Assembly: GCA_041749475.1 (NCBI GenBank)
Contig: JBGTBD010000034.1
Location: 1 to 64,000, forward strand
DNA: 64,000 nt
Direction of reading: 5' to 3'
From: JBGTBD01 sp041749475
GTDB lineage: Bacteria; Pseudomonadota; Alphaproteobacteria; Rickettsiales; UBA998
In this document: piece by piece, positions 41,872-49,867 of the stretch
Position numbering within the stretch: position 1 is the stretch's first letter
Layout: every line of letters starts with the position of its first letter
Notes under the pieces: generated by a model
What the model was told of the DNA's origin: nothing
Databases searched by the model: none
Seen by the model: only the letters and a program-made list of their open reading frames with translations
Position numbers and translations under genes: made by a program

Positions 41872-43491
41872 GTGACAGAGACCCCCAAACCACCGGGCAA
41901 AAAACTCAGCGCTTTAGCTTTGCGTAGAGAATTTTCTCCTTTGCACAACGGGGATAGTCGGCTAGGCCTCGCCCGCTATTTTTCAGATATACCTGATGCA
42001 CAGACGCTCCCCCGCCGCACCTTGCAGATGTTGACGACCGCAGCCGGGGCACGGTTCGGCATGTTCATCCCCGATGAAGGCGCGCCGATGCAGTATGGCT
42101 CCGCTATCTCCGCGAAAGATGATCACCTAGCCAAACCCATCATAGAGCAACTATCCCACACCGCCCCAACCGGAAATGGATTACAGGAGTTCACCTATCA
42201 GAAGCCGGATGAAAAACCCGAAACCCTCTTCGCCTACGGTGTACGCGTGTCATCCACGGACACGATCAACGGCGAAGCCCATACAAAAAACGGCACCTTA
42301 TGGTTTCTCAAACCCAACACTCCGGCCGAATACCGAAAAAATCCCTCCCGCGAGAACATCACCCCCGCCAACCTGTTTGCAGGGCCGTTCAACCCTGCGC
42401 ATCTCAACGTCCTCGATTATTATCTCCATCCTCAGGACTTCATCACAAACCACAATATGAGGGTAGATGGCCCGGTATTGGATGTCGCCAAACCATTACT
42501 CTTCCCAAGAACGGCAGAACAGCAGATTCACTCGGACAGTCGTGAAGTGGAAAGCATGAACTTCCTGAAAGGGTTGCGCGCTTGCGTACATAAAGCTCTG
42601 GGCACGGATGAGGAGGGCATTCACCCCGAAACGCAGCATCATCAAATGCAGGTAACCCGGTTCATGCAGGATTTCATGGAGGCCATTCGCTCCCTGAAGT
42701 TCGCCAACGAATTCCCGGAAAATGCCGAATTACGCAAATTATTGCCGAAAGAGGCTTTCAGTAAACATTTTCAGGAACGTTTGGAAATGGCGAGCGACCT
42801 CCACGATATGGGTAAAATATATGTCCCACTGGAGGTGTTGGCGTATTCCGGCGATTATCCACCATTACTACGTAGGACCATGAACGCCCACCCCATCATC
42901 AGCACACGCCTTCTCGCGCCTATCGACCCGTTATGCACCCTTCTCAGCGGCACGCATCATATGTTTTCGGAGGCGATGACAATGAGTGAAACAAAAGCGA
43001 GAGTAGTACAAGAGAGAAGACGGCATGAGGAATTGGTCAAAGAAGGAAAGAAACCGCCACGTCCCAAACTCATTCCATACCCTTTTTATATGAAAGCTGA
43101 CCAGTTCGAGTTACCCCCCATCGCCAAAATGATGTCCATCTGCGACAAAGCCGACGCGCTATGGACCTGCCGTGCCTACCAGACAGGAACCCCAGGGGGG
43201 CGCGACAAGACGCCTCCCGAGCGAGTGGCTCATATTCTGGTGCTCTGCGCTATGGATGGCGAGATCGACGCAGGGTTGACCAAGCTCTTCCTGCAAGCCC
43301 GCAAGCATATCAAATACAATGATTTTGCTACTCCCGTGGAACAAAATATCGATAGTAACATTGCAGCTATTCTGGATCCCGAGAAGGCAGATGAAAAAGA
43401 TCAGGCATTATATCGGCGCTTCAATGAAAAGGCAGACGCCCAATTGGAAGTGATGAAAGAGAGTCTACGCGCCTCTGGCCGTAAGCGCTAA
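41872..43491 (+). CDS. HD-domain protein, degenerate HD-GYP-like
   Basis: Encodes 539 residues from a GTG start with AGGA upstream. The N-terminal 230 residues look like a divergent sensory region. The HD core has ASDLHDMGKIYVP (H311-D312), AHPIISTRLL, GTHHMFSEA and MMSICDKADALWTCRAYQ, the order of HD-GYP phosphodiesterases, but GYP itself is absent and an insert (about 370-410, ETKARVVQERRRHEEL) follows HH. Metal-dependent phosphohydrolase activity on c-di-GMP or another nucleotide is possible, not proven. Monocistronic. Confidence 0.75.
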   Translation: MTETPKPPGKKLSALALRREFSPLHNGDSRLGLARYFSDIPDAQTLPRRTLQMLTTAAGARFGMFIPDEGAPMQYGSAISAKDDHLAKPIIEQLSHTAPTGNGLQEFTYQKPDEKPETLFAYGVRVSSTDTINGEAHTKNGTLWFLKPNTPAEYRKNPSRENITPANLFAGPFNPAHLNVLDYYLHPQDFITNHNMRVDGPVLDVAKPLLFPRTAEQQIHSDSREVESMNFLKGLRACVHKALGTDEEGIHPETQHHQMQVTRFMQDFMEAIRSLKFANEFPENAELRKLLPKEAFSKHFQERLEMASDLHDMGKIYVPLEVLAYSGDYPPLLRRTMNAHPIISTRLLAPIDPLCTLLSGTHHMFSEAMTMSETKARVVQERRRHEELVKEGKKPPRPKLIPYPFYMKADQFELPPIAKMMSICDKADALWTCRAYQTGTPGGRDKTPPERVAHILVLCAMDGEIDAGLTKLFLQARKHIKYNDFATPVEQNIDSNIAAILDPEKADEKDQALYRRFNEKADAQLEVMKESLRASGRKR

Positions 43492-43607
43492 AACGTGGCA
43501 TTACACACTTGCGAGCAATCTCCGCACCCCATCACCAACCAGTCATTTGGATAGCAATGATAGGTGACTTCCATTAAAATAATGCCGCATCGACGCTCAT
43601 TTCAAGA

Positions 43608-43622
43608 TATGCTGAATGGGTG
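43608..43622 (+). promoter_or_regulatory. Candidate leaderless -10 element for the prepilin gene
   Basis: TATGCT at 43608-43613 lies six bases before the GTG start at 43620, the same hexamer and spacing as at 54545. This supports the GTG start. Confidence 0.4.
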
Positions 43623-44444
43623 ATTGCTGAACCACATCGTCACCCTCTCCTGCGCCCTACAGAGCAAGGTTTCACCCTCGTCGAACTCTCCTTCGTCCTC
43701 GTCATCATCGGGTTACTGGTCGGCGGGATTCTGGTGGGGATGGACATGATACGCGGCGCGACCATCCGCGCACAGATAAACCAGCTACATCAGTATAGCG
43801 CCGTGCTGAACGTCTTCCGGCAGAAATACGGCAGCGTCCCCGGCGATATATCACCCCGTAAAGCAGCCCGCTTCGGACTGCCCACCCGCAGCGGAACACC
43901 CGGACGGGGAGACGGTAACCGCCTGCTTTCCGGCGGCGGCGCGATCGGCGTCTGCTACGAGACCGGACTCATCTGGCGCGACCTCAACCAGCTCGGCCTG
44001 ATCGACGGGTCGTTCGTACTGGCGGAGGATGACGTCATCACCGCCAACACGCCACCAGAGGTAAAGCAATATCTCCCCGAAGCGATCATCGGCAGCGGGA
44101 ACGTCATCACCATGTGCGGCACGCTGAGCAGCAACTATTTCCAGATCGCCAACATCACTCGCATCGGTGGCTGCGGTGTGGAGATGACGCCCTCCATTCC
44201 CGTGCAGGACGCATGGAACCTCGACCGCAAGATGGATAACGGGATGCCGCTGACAGGCCGGGTGCGCGCCCGCGTCACCGCCACCCCCGGCATCTCCACC
44301 GCCAACCTGAATGCCGAACCCATCGGCGCAGTCACTAATGCCTGTACGGACGGCAATACCGACACGCCTGACCGACAGTACAACATTTCCACCGAAGCGT
44401 TAGCCAACACCCCCGCCTGCAGCCTCCGCCTCCGTCCCTATTGA
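43620..44444 (+). CDS. Type IV prepilin-like protein
   Basis: The 274-residue product begins with a 17-residue leader ending in Gly and a class III signal: TEQGFTLVELSFVLVIIGLL, with Glu at +5 after the predicted G-F cleavage. A prepilin peptidase and the GspE/GspF platform at 4.7-15 kb would be its natural partners. The motif QKYGSVPGDIS after the helix is common in this pilin-like group. The large C-terminal part has four or more Cys and may be an adhesive or capping domain, since it is longer than a major pilin. The start codon is GTG. Confidence 0.85.
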   Translation: MIAEPHRHPLLRPTEQGFTLVELSFVLVIIGLLVGGILVGMDMIRGATIRAQINQLHQYSAVLNVFRQKYGSVPGDISPRKAARFGLPTRSGTPGRGDGNRLLSGGGAIGVCYETGLIWRDLNQLGLIDGSFVLAEDDVITANTPPEVKQYLPEAIIGSGNVITMCGTLSSNYFQIANITRIGGCGVEMTPSIPVQDAWNLDRKMDNGMPLTGRVRARVTATPGISTANLNAEPIGAVTNACTDGNTDTPDRQYNISTEALANTPACSLRLRPY

Positions 44445-44457
44445 GCATAAAAAAGGC

Positions 44458-44494
44458 AATAAAAAAGGCGACCTTCTGGCCGCCTCCTTCATTC
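44458..44494 (-). terminator. Terminator after rpsU
   Basis: On the minus strand a GC-rich stem (GGCGGCC/GGTCGCC with one mismatch) is followed by TTTTTTATT. It lies 16 bp past the rpsU stop. Confidence 0.75.
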
Positions 44495-44509
44495 GCTGCT
44501 TCAATGGAA

Positions 44510-44710
44510 TTAATCCATCATATCACGTTTACGTTGCAGCTTCCGCCAGCGACGCTGAGATTCCGCGCCTTCACGTACACGACGTTCGGAGGGCTTCTCG
44601 TAATGACGACGCATCTTCATTTCACGGAACACGCCTTCACGCTGCATTTTCTTCTTCAGCGCACGCAGTGCCTGCTCAATGTTGTTATCACGTACATTTA
44701 CTTCTACCAC
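44510..44710 (-). CDS. rpsU: 30S ribosomal protein S21
   Basis: The 66-residue basic protein VEVNVRDNNIEQALRALKKK followed by REGVFREMKMRRHYEKPSER is a full-length bacterial S21, which binds the 16S rRNA region near the anti-Shine-Dalgarno. Start is GTG with a perfect AAGGAGG nine nt upstream. This strong canonical RBS contrasts with the leaderless genes in the window. Confidence 0.97.
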   Translation of the reverse strand: MVEVNVRDNNIEQALRALKKKMQREGVFREMKMRRHYEKPSERRVREGAESQRRWRKLQRKRDMMD

Positions 44711-44777
44711 GCGAAATTACCTCCTTCCAAATTCAAAGACGGTTGATATAAAACAAATCTACAGCCCACGCAACCGC

Positions 44778-44818
44778 CAAGTGCGACAATCGCCCTTTCG
44801 GGCAGCGAATTGCGCTTG
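44778..44818. other. Imperfect hairpin between rpsU and gapR
   Basis: CAAGTGCG...TCGCCC and GGGCAGCG...GCGCTTG pair imperfectly around TTTC. There is no T-run. It lies in the shared upstream region of divergent rpsU and gapR; role unknown. Confidence 0.35.
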
Positions 44819-44923
44819 AGAATGCGGTCTTCATCGGCTAGTTTCTGAGCATGAATTCCGGCCTAGACCGGACATGTAAGAATAACCCATTGAAATAAAC
44901 AAATCATTAAAGGAAGAATCCTC

Positions 44924-45202
44924 ATGGCAAAGCTCCAGTCCGGCAACATCACCGCAGAACATCTCCGCAGCTATATCGACCGTCTGGAGCGGCTGGAAGA
45001 GGAGAAAAAGGGCATCGCGGACGATATTAAGGACGTCTTCGCCGAAGCCAAATCCAATGGGTTTGACACCAAAACCATGAAAACCATCATGAAACTCCGT
45101 AAAATGGACGCCAACGAGCGCGACGAACAGGAATACATGCTGGACGTCTATAAACGCGCGATGGGCATGCTCCCGGAGCTGGACGACGCCGAAGCGGCTT
45201 AA
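44924..45202 (+). CDS. gapR: GapR family nucleoid-associated protein (DUF2312)
   Basis: The 92-residue helical protein has the typical start SGNITAEHLRSYIDRLERLE and EEKKGIADDIKDVFAEAKSN, then GFDTKTMKTIMKLRKMD. GapR binds AT-rich overtwisted DNA ahead of replication and transcription in alphaproteobacteria. AAAGGAAG precedes the ATG. Divergent from rpsU. Confidence 0.95.
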   Translation: MAKLQSGNITAEHLRSYIDRLERLEEEKKGIADDIKDVFAEAKSNGFDTKTMKTIMKLRKMDANERDEQEYMLDVYKRAMGMLPELDDAEAA

Positions 45203-45288
45203 TTCCAGCAGCAATCAAACCTTAACCCAACCTTAACACGCAGGTTCCCCAAAATTTGCTAGTTTCCCTGCACCACAAGGGGAGAGCT

Positions 45289-46047
45289 ATGGATTTCAGC
45301 GAAGAATTACGCCGATATCGTTTAAAGACCGAGCATTCTTACACGGATGAGGTCGGCGGTACGGTTACGCAATCGATGGACTTGAAGGAGGCTGCCGCAT
45401 TTTTGGAGCAAAATCCTGAACATTTCCAGCAGATAATTTTTAATGATAACACGGTCACCAGCATTAGCCTCACCCCGGAATATCGAGTCTCCAAAGTGGC
45501 AAATACCCCACTTCCTGCTGGCGCAGAAAAATACGACATCCTTACCGCATATCATAAAGAAATGGACAACGTCGATGGGGACAAGCCCTATAATGCTGTC
45601 ATCGCGCGTGGCAGTTTCAGTCACCCAACAGGCAGCGATATGGCGTTCCGTTCGCTGGATCTGCAAGGCTACAGTATCGATCCTTCACTGCAGGTCACCG
45701 TTACTGCGCCTCAAGATTTTCGCATCACCAGCCGCGAGGGAGGATACGGACTCAACCATACATCCCACATCGCAATGACACCAAACACACTGCCTGCAGA
45801 AGGTCTAAGTATCTATCCCTTATCTATTGATTCCCCTGTCAAGGCTGCTATCGAGTTTATCCTGCCGCAAGACGGGACGCCTCCCACTGTATTGATGGGT
45901 GGGAGTCCTGTAGACTTTTCCACTGCCGCCGCCTGTGCCAAGTGGGTCACTCAAGATGTGAAGATTGACGATGTCACCGAGCTTCCTTCCGGCTCAGTTT
46001 CCTGCCCATGGATAGCCACACCGCTTACCACCCAACATCTGAAATAG
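45289..46047 (+). CDS. Hypothetical protein
   Basis: Encodes 252 residues from the ATG at 45289, preceded by AAGGGGAGAG. There is no signal peptide or membrane segment. The sequence is beta-rich and polar (TVTSISLTPEYRVSKVANTP, SLQVTVTAPQDFRITSREGG). No family recognised. The next gene begins just after or overlaps its end, so the two are likely an operon of lineage-specific proteins. Confidence 0.62.
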   Translation: MDFSEELRRYRLKTEHSYTDEVGGTVTQSMDLKEAAAFLEQNPEHFQQIIFNDNTVTSISLTPEYRVSKVANTPLPAGAEKYDILTAYHKEMDNVDGDKPYNAVIARGSFSHPTGSDMAFRSLDLQGYSIDPSLQVTVTAPQDFRITSREGGYGLNHTSHIAMTPNTLPAEGLSIYPLSIDSPVKAAIEFILPQDGTPPTVLMGGSPVDFSTAAACAKWVTQDVKIDDVTELPSGSVSCPWIATPLTTQHLK

Positions 46048-46058
46048 GTTCTCTTCCC

Positions 46059-46730
46059 ATGAATTCAAATATGGCGCCAGTTAACAACGAACCACGGAGC
46101 GAAGTACGCCAACCAGATCGTTTCTTCCTTGTATCGTTAAGCCACCCTTCTCAAAACAGGCCTCTTACTCCTCGGGAGATGCTTGTGCTCCGCCGCATCT
46201 GCTTGCAAGATAAAGATATAGGATACGATTTACATAATGACCCCGTGTGGGATGAGGAGATTGCGCACGCCAAAAATGCAATTCCGGCATCTTCCAAGGT
46301 GGAGGATTGTTTTGATTACGCACTGAGCGAACAAGTGGATTCTCTTCGTCGGATGCGCGCCAAAGAGATAGCGGATGCAACACAGCTTACCACAGGTTCC
46401 AGTCCAGAAGAAAAAAGATTCAGCGCTGAAAATGGTCGCAAAAATGGGCGTCACAGAGGTGTTACAATCGGTCGGATGGATGACGGACGACCGATTTATA
46501 AGGTTGCACAACCGGAAGCACCTGCACCTCAATACACATTTCCTCCTGACACTTGTATGTTCCATTTTAACGGGTTGAATCAGAAAGAATCAGGAGAGAT
46601 TCGTGCCCAATTGGAAGGCATACCGGGAATCTATAACATCCAACACGTGCCATCCAGAAGAACATCCGATGAAATTTTGGAAAGATTGGGTGTGAAATTA
46701 CCACAACGCGGTGGCGATATACACCGCTAA
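46059..46730 (+). CDS. Hypothetical protein
   Basis: Encodes 223 residues if ATG 46059 is used; ATG 46008 (overlapping the previous gene by 40 nt) and 46071 are alternatives, and none has a good RBS, which fits translational coupling. A charged helical middle (about 85-140) is followed by a GRKNGRHRGVTIGRMDDGRP loop and a compact C-terminal domain (CMFHFNGLNQKESGEIRAQL), which has a beta-alpha-beta look similar to the repeat in the 56694 protein. Function unknown. Confidence 0.58.
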   Translation: MNSNMAPVNNEPRSEVRQPDRFFLVSLSHPSQNRPLTPREMLVLRRICLQDKDIGYDLHNDPVWDEEIAHAKNAIPASSKVEDCFDYALSEQVDSLRRMRAKEIADATQLTTGSSPEEKRFSAENGRKNGRHRGVTIGRMDDGRPIYKVAQPEAPAPQYTFPPDTCMFHFNGLNQKESGEIRAQLEGIPGIYNIQHVPSRRTSDEILERLGVKLPQRGGDIHR

Positions 46731-46823
46731 CATGCTGCACCGCAGCACGTAAAATACTGGACTTCATTACTCAGCTTTTGTTATGACTCACGCGCACGAG
46801 GAACCCCAGCGCGGAGAGACATC

Positions 46824-48008
46824 ATGGCGAATAAGCAAGACGTAGTAATCGTAGACGCGGTACGCACCCCCATCGGCGCATTCATGGGCGGGCTTTCCTC
46901 CCTCCCCGCACACAAGCTCGGCGAAGTCGTCGTCCGCGCGATTCTGGATCGTACGAAGGTCGCTGGTGAGGACATCTCCGAGGTCATTCTCGGTCAGGTC
47001 CTGAGCGCGGTACAGGGCCAGAACCCGGCGCGCCAGACCGTCATCAATGCAGGCCTCCCTAAGGAAGTTCCCGGCTGGGGCCTGAATCAGGTCTGCGGCT
47101 CGGGCCTCCGCGCCGTCGCTCTGGGGTATCAGGCCATCATGTGCGGTGACAGTTCTATCGTCATTGCGGGTGGTCAGGAAAGTATGTCTCTCGCACCCCA
47201 CGCGCAACAACTCCGCACGGGCGCGAAATTCGGTGACATCAAACTGGTGGACACCATGATCCATGACGGGCTGTGGGACATCTTCAATAATTACCACATG
47301 GGCATCACGGCAGAGAACGTCGCCAAGAAATTCTCCATCTCCCGTTCCGAGCAGGACGAATTCTCCGTCCTCTCCCAGCAGAAAGCGGGCAAGGCGATGG
47401 CGGGCGGTCATTTCGACACGCAGATCATCCCCGTCACCGTTCCCGGTCGCAAAGGCGATGTCGTCGTCGATAAGGACGAATTCCCGCGTCCCGACACCAC
47501 CACCGAAACCCTCGCCAAACTGAAACCCGCTTTCGACAAGGAAGGCTCCGTCACCGCCGGGAACGCCTCCGGCATCAACGACGGTGCTGCCGTCACCATG
47601 CTGATGACGCGCGAAGAAGCCGACAAGCGCGGCCTGAAACCCCTGGCGCGCATCGCCGGCTGGGCCCATGCGGGCGTTGAGCCTGCCATCATGGGCACCG
47701 GCCCCATCTATGCGGTGAAGAAAGTACTGCAGAAAACGGGCTGGGAACTGGGCGACCTTGACCTCATCGAATCCAACGAAGCCTTCGCCGCACAAGCCTT
47801 GGCCGTGAATAAGGAACTGGGGTGGGATACCGCGAAGGTCAACGTCAATGGCGGGGCCATCGCCCTCGGTCACCCCATCGGTGCATCCGGCGCGCGTATC
47901 TTCACCACCCTGCTGCACGAGATGGTACGTCGCGATGCGAAAAAAGGCCTCGCCACGCTCTGCATCGGCGGCGGCATGGGCGTCGCGCTGTGTGTAGAGC
48001 GCGATTAA
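46824..48008 (+). CDS. phaA: Acetyl-CoA C-acetyltransferase (beta-ketothiolase)
   Basis: The 394-residue thiolase condenses two acetyl-CoA to acetoacetyl-CoA. The nucleophile Cys is in NQVCGSGLRAVALGYQAI, the catalytic His in NVNGGAIALGHPIGASGARI and the second Cys in TLCIGGGMGVALCVE. Length and sequence are those of PhaA/AtoB type. GGAGAG precedes the ATG. It is followed by phaB, with a palindromic element between; phaC (PHB synthase) is not in the window. Confidence 0.96.
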   Translation: MANKQDVVIVDAVRTPIGAFMGGLSSLPAHKLGEVVVRAILDRTKVAGEDISEVILGQVLSAVQGQNPARQTVINAGLPKEVPGWGLNQVCGSGLRAVALGYQAIMCGDSSIVIAGGQESMSLAPHAQQLRTGAKFGDIKLVDTMIHDGLWDIFNNYHMGITAENVAKKFSISRSEQDEFSVLSQQKAGKAMAGGHFDTQIIPVTVPGRKGDVVVDKDEFPRPDTTTETLAKLKPAFDKEGSVTAGNASGINDGAAVTMLMTREEADKRGLKPLARIAGWAHAGVEPAIMGTGPIYAVKKVLQKTGWELGDLDLIESNEAFAAQALAVNKELGWDTAKVNVNGGAIALGHPIGASGARIFTTLLHEMVRRDAKKGLATLCIGGGMGVALCVERD

Positions 48009-48017
48009 TTTAATTTA

Positions 48018-48120
48018 CCTCCCCCTTGAGGGGGGAGGCAAGGTGGAGGTGATGCTCCCGCATTACCCGGTCTTCAAGGCCGATCACCCTCCCCTAACCC
48101 CTCCCCTCAAGGGAGGGGAA
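48018..48120 (+). repeat. ~100-bp palindromic element between phaA and phaB
   Basis: Same architecture and orientation as 39829-39928: CCTCCCCCTTGAGGGGGGAGG, inner GGTGGAGGTGA / TCACCCTCCCC, and right end CCCTCCCCTCAAGGGAGGGG. The central 30 bp differ between copies while the stems are conserved. Confidence 0.88.
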
Positions 48121-48156
48121 TAACAACAGGATGAATTGAAAAAGGAGCCTAAAAGA

Positions 48157-48882
48157 ATGTCACGTATTGCAGTAGTCACCGGGGGAACACGCGGAATCGG
48201 ATATGCCATCAGCATCGCGCTGAAAGAAGCGGGCTATACGGTCGCCGCCAACTATGCCACGCGTGATGAAGCAGCACAGGCCTTCAAGAAAGAAACCGAC
48301 ATCGAGGTCTTTAAATGGGACGTCGCCGATTACGACGATTGCAAAGCGGGTATCGAAAACGTCGAGAAGGAACTCGGCGGCACGGTCGAACTGCTCATCA
48401 ATAACGCGGGAATCACGCGTGACGCAGCGATGCATAAGATGAATCCGCAGCAATGGTCGGACGTCATCAGCACCAACCTCACCTCCTGCTTCAACATGTC
48501 CCGCGCCGTCATCGAGAAAATGCGCGAGAAGAATTTCGGTCGTATCGTCAATATCAGCTCCATCAACGGCCAGCAGGGCCAGTTCGGCCAGACCAACTAC
48601 TCCGCCGCCAAAGCGGGCGTCATGGGCTTCACCAAGGCCTTGGCGCGTGAGACGGCGGCCAAGGGCATCACCGTCAACACCATCGCCCCCGGCTACATCG
48701 CCACCGAGATGACCTCCGCGATGAAACCCGAAGTCCTCGACCATATCATCAAGGGTATCCCCGTAGGCCGCATGGGAACCCCCGAAGAAATCGCCCGCGC
48801 CGTCCTCTTCCTCGTAGACGAAAAAGCCGGCTTCATCACCGGCGAGACGCTGTCCCTCAACGGCGGCCAATACATGGAGTAA
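48157..48882 (+). CDS. phaB: Acetoacetyl-CoA reductase
   Basis: The 241-residue SDR enzyme reduces acetoacetyl-CoA with NADPH to (R)-3-hydroxybutyryl-CoA. It has TGGTRGIGYAISIALKEAG, NNAGITRD, the active site SSINGQQGQFGQTNYSAAKAG-like Y-x3-K (YSAAK) and GYIATEMTSAM. The ATG at 48157 has AAGGAG; the TTG at 48136 is not needed. Shares the PHB pathway with phaA. Confidence 0.95.
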   Translation: MSRIAVVTGGTRGIGYAISIALKEAGYTVAANYATRDEAAQAFKKETDIEVFKWDVADYDDCKAGIENVEKELGGTVELLINNAGITRDAAMHKMNPQQWSDVISTNLTSCFNMSRAVIEKMREKNFGRIVNISSINGQQGQFGQTNYSAAKAGVMGFTKALARETAAKGITVNTIAPGYIATEMTSAMKPEVLDHIIKGIPVGRMGTPEEIARAVLFLVDEKAGFITGETLSLNGGQYME

Positions 48883-49033
48883 CCGTCACAAACTCTTAAT
48901 TTTACAATATTTTAGAGTTGAATTAAGCCTAAGCGCTTACCCTGCCACTTAAACTTGTTTTTGGCGCTTCAGGCACAACTCCGTGTTTTGCCTACCCTCT
49001 AGCGTGTACCGCTTGGAACAAAGGGTCAACACC

Positions 49034-49177
49034 ATGCCATCGCCTCGTGCTTGGATCTTGTTGATCGCTGGTAGTACTTCTTTCGGGGAGTACGTATTCT
49101 TTGTCGTTGTCGGACTGTTCATGTTCGCAACCTATCGACAGCGCAGGAGAAACCGACGATACGTCCTCTACCAGTGA
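49034..49177 (+). CDS. Possible small membrane protein (47 aa)
   Basis: ATG 49034 has AAAGGG eight nt upstream. Residues 7-30 are hydrophobic (AWILLIAGSTSFGEYVFFVV) and the tail is very basic (RQRRRNRRYVLYQ), giving a plausible inner membrane peptide. The frame extends up to 48983. It fills part of the 359-bp gap between phaB and the LOG gene; the upstream 150 bp show nothing clear. Confidence 0.4.
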   Translation: MPSPRAWILLIAGSTSFGEYVFFVVVGLFMFATYRQRRRNRRYVLYQ

Positions 49178-49188
49178 TGTCCCGACGA

Positions 49189-49220
49189 GAATGAAAGGAG
49201 TCTTCGGACTTCTTTCATTC
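49189..49220. terminator. UUCG-capped hairpin terminator
   Basis: GAATGAAAGGAGTC and GACTTCTTTCATTC pair around a TTCG tetraloop (49203-49206). It lies 21 bp downstream of the minus-strand LOG gene and 12 bp after the 47-aa ORF, and may serve both. Confidence 0.65.
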
Positions 49221-49241
49221 CGTATCATAGAAACAGCAGGG

Positions 49242-49844
49242 CTACACTTTTTGCAACAACGAGTTATCGCCCGCGTTCGACGGTATCGGCTCATTGACGA
49301 TATAGTCCACCAGCGCGTCCAGCGAATCCACCACGTCGAACAGACGCAGCGTGCTTTCCATCGCGAAGCCTTTTTCAATGATGTTATTCATCAGCGCGAT
49401 CAGGTGATCCCAGTAGCCCGCATGGTTAAAGATGACGATGGGCTTGTTGTGCATCAGCAGCTGCTTCCAGGTCAGGATCTCGAACATCTCATCCATCGTC
49501 CCGAACCCGCCGGGGAGTATCACGAACATGTCGGATTTTTTATACATGAGTTCTTTGCGCGTATGCATCGTATCGACGATGACGATCTCGGAGAGATTCT
49601 GGTGCTCGTTCTCGATATTGCGCAAGGATTCGGGAAACACGCCGGTCACCCATCCACCTTCCGCCATCGTCGCATTGGCGACCGCGCCCATGATGCCGCA
49701 ATCTCCACCGCCATAGACGAGCGTGATCTCTTTTTCGGCTAATTTCTTGCCCAGTTCTTTCCCCATATCGAGGTGAATCTGTGGGACTTTATTTTGTGCG
49801 CCGCAAAAGACGCAAACGGCTTTTTGTTTAGTTCTGTCAGTCAT
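49242..49844 (-). CDS. LOG family protein (cytokinin-type nucleoside 5'-monophosphate phosphoribohydrolase)
   Basis: The 200-residue Rossmann-like protein has the family motifs VCVFCGAQNKV, LVYGGGDCGIMGAVANA, the catalytic region TMHTRKELMY and the hallmark LPGGFGTMDEMFEILTW (PGGxGTxxE). LOG enzymes split nucleoside monophosphates into base and ribose 5-phosphate; the bacterial substrate is often unknown. It lies 23 bp from the next gene upstream on the same strand, the pentapeptide protein being upstream-adjacent but ending at 49868. Confidence 0.92.
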   Translation of the reverse strand: MTDRTKQKAVCVFCGAQNKVPQIHLDMGKELGKKLAEKEITLVYGGGDCGIMGAVANATMAEGGWVTGVFPESLRNIENEHQNLSEIVIVDTMHTRKELMYKKSDMFVILPGGFGTMDEMFEILTWKQLLMHNKPIVIFNHAGYWDHLIALMNNIIEKGFAMESTLRLFDVVDSLDALVDYIVNEPIPSNAGDNSLLQKV

Positions 49845-49867
49845 AAAACTCCTATGTTCCTAGTACG

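Noticed and set aside
46788..47918. 376-codon minus ORF antisense to phaA
   Set aside because: Shadow of phaA, which has all thiolase motifs; composition is Asp/Gly/Arg-rich without recognisable domains.
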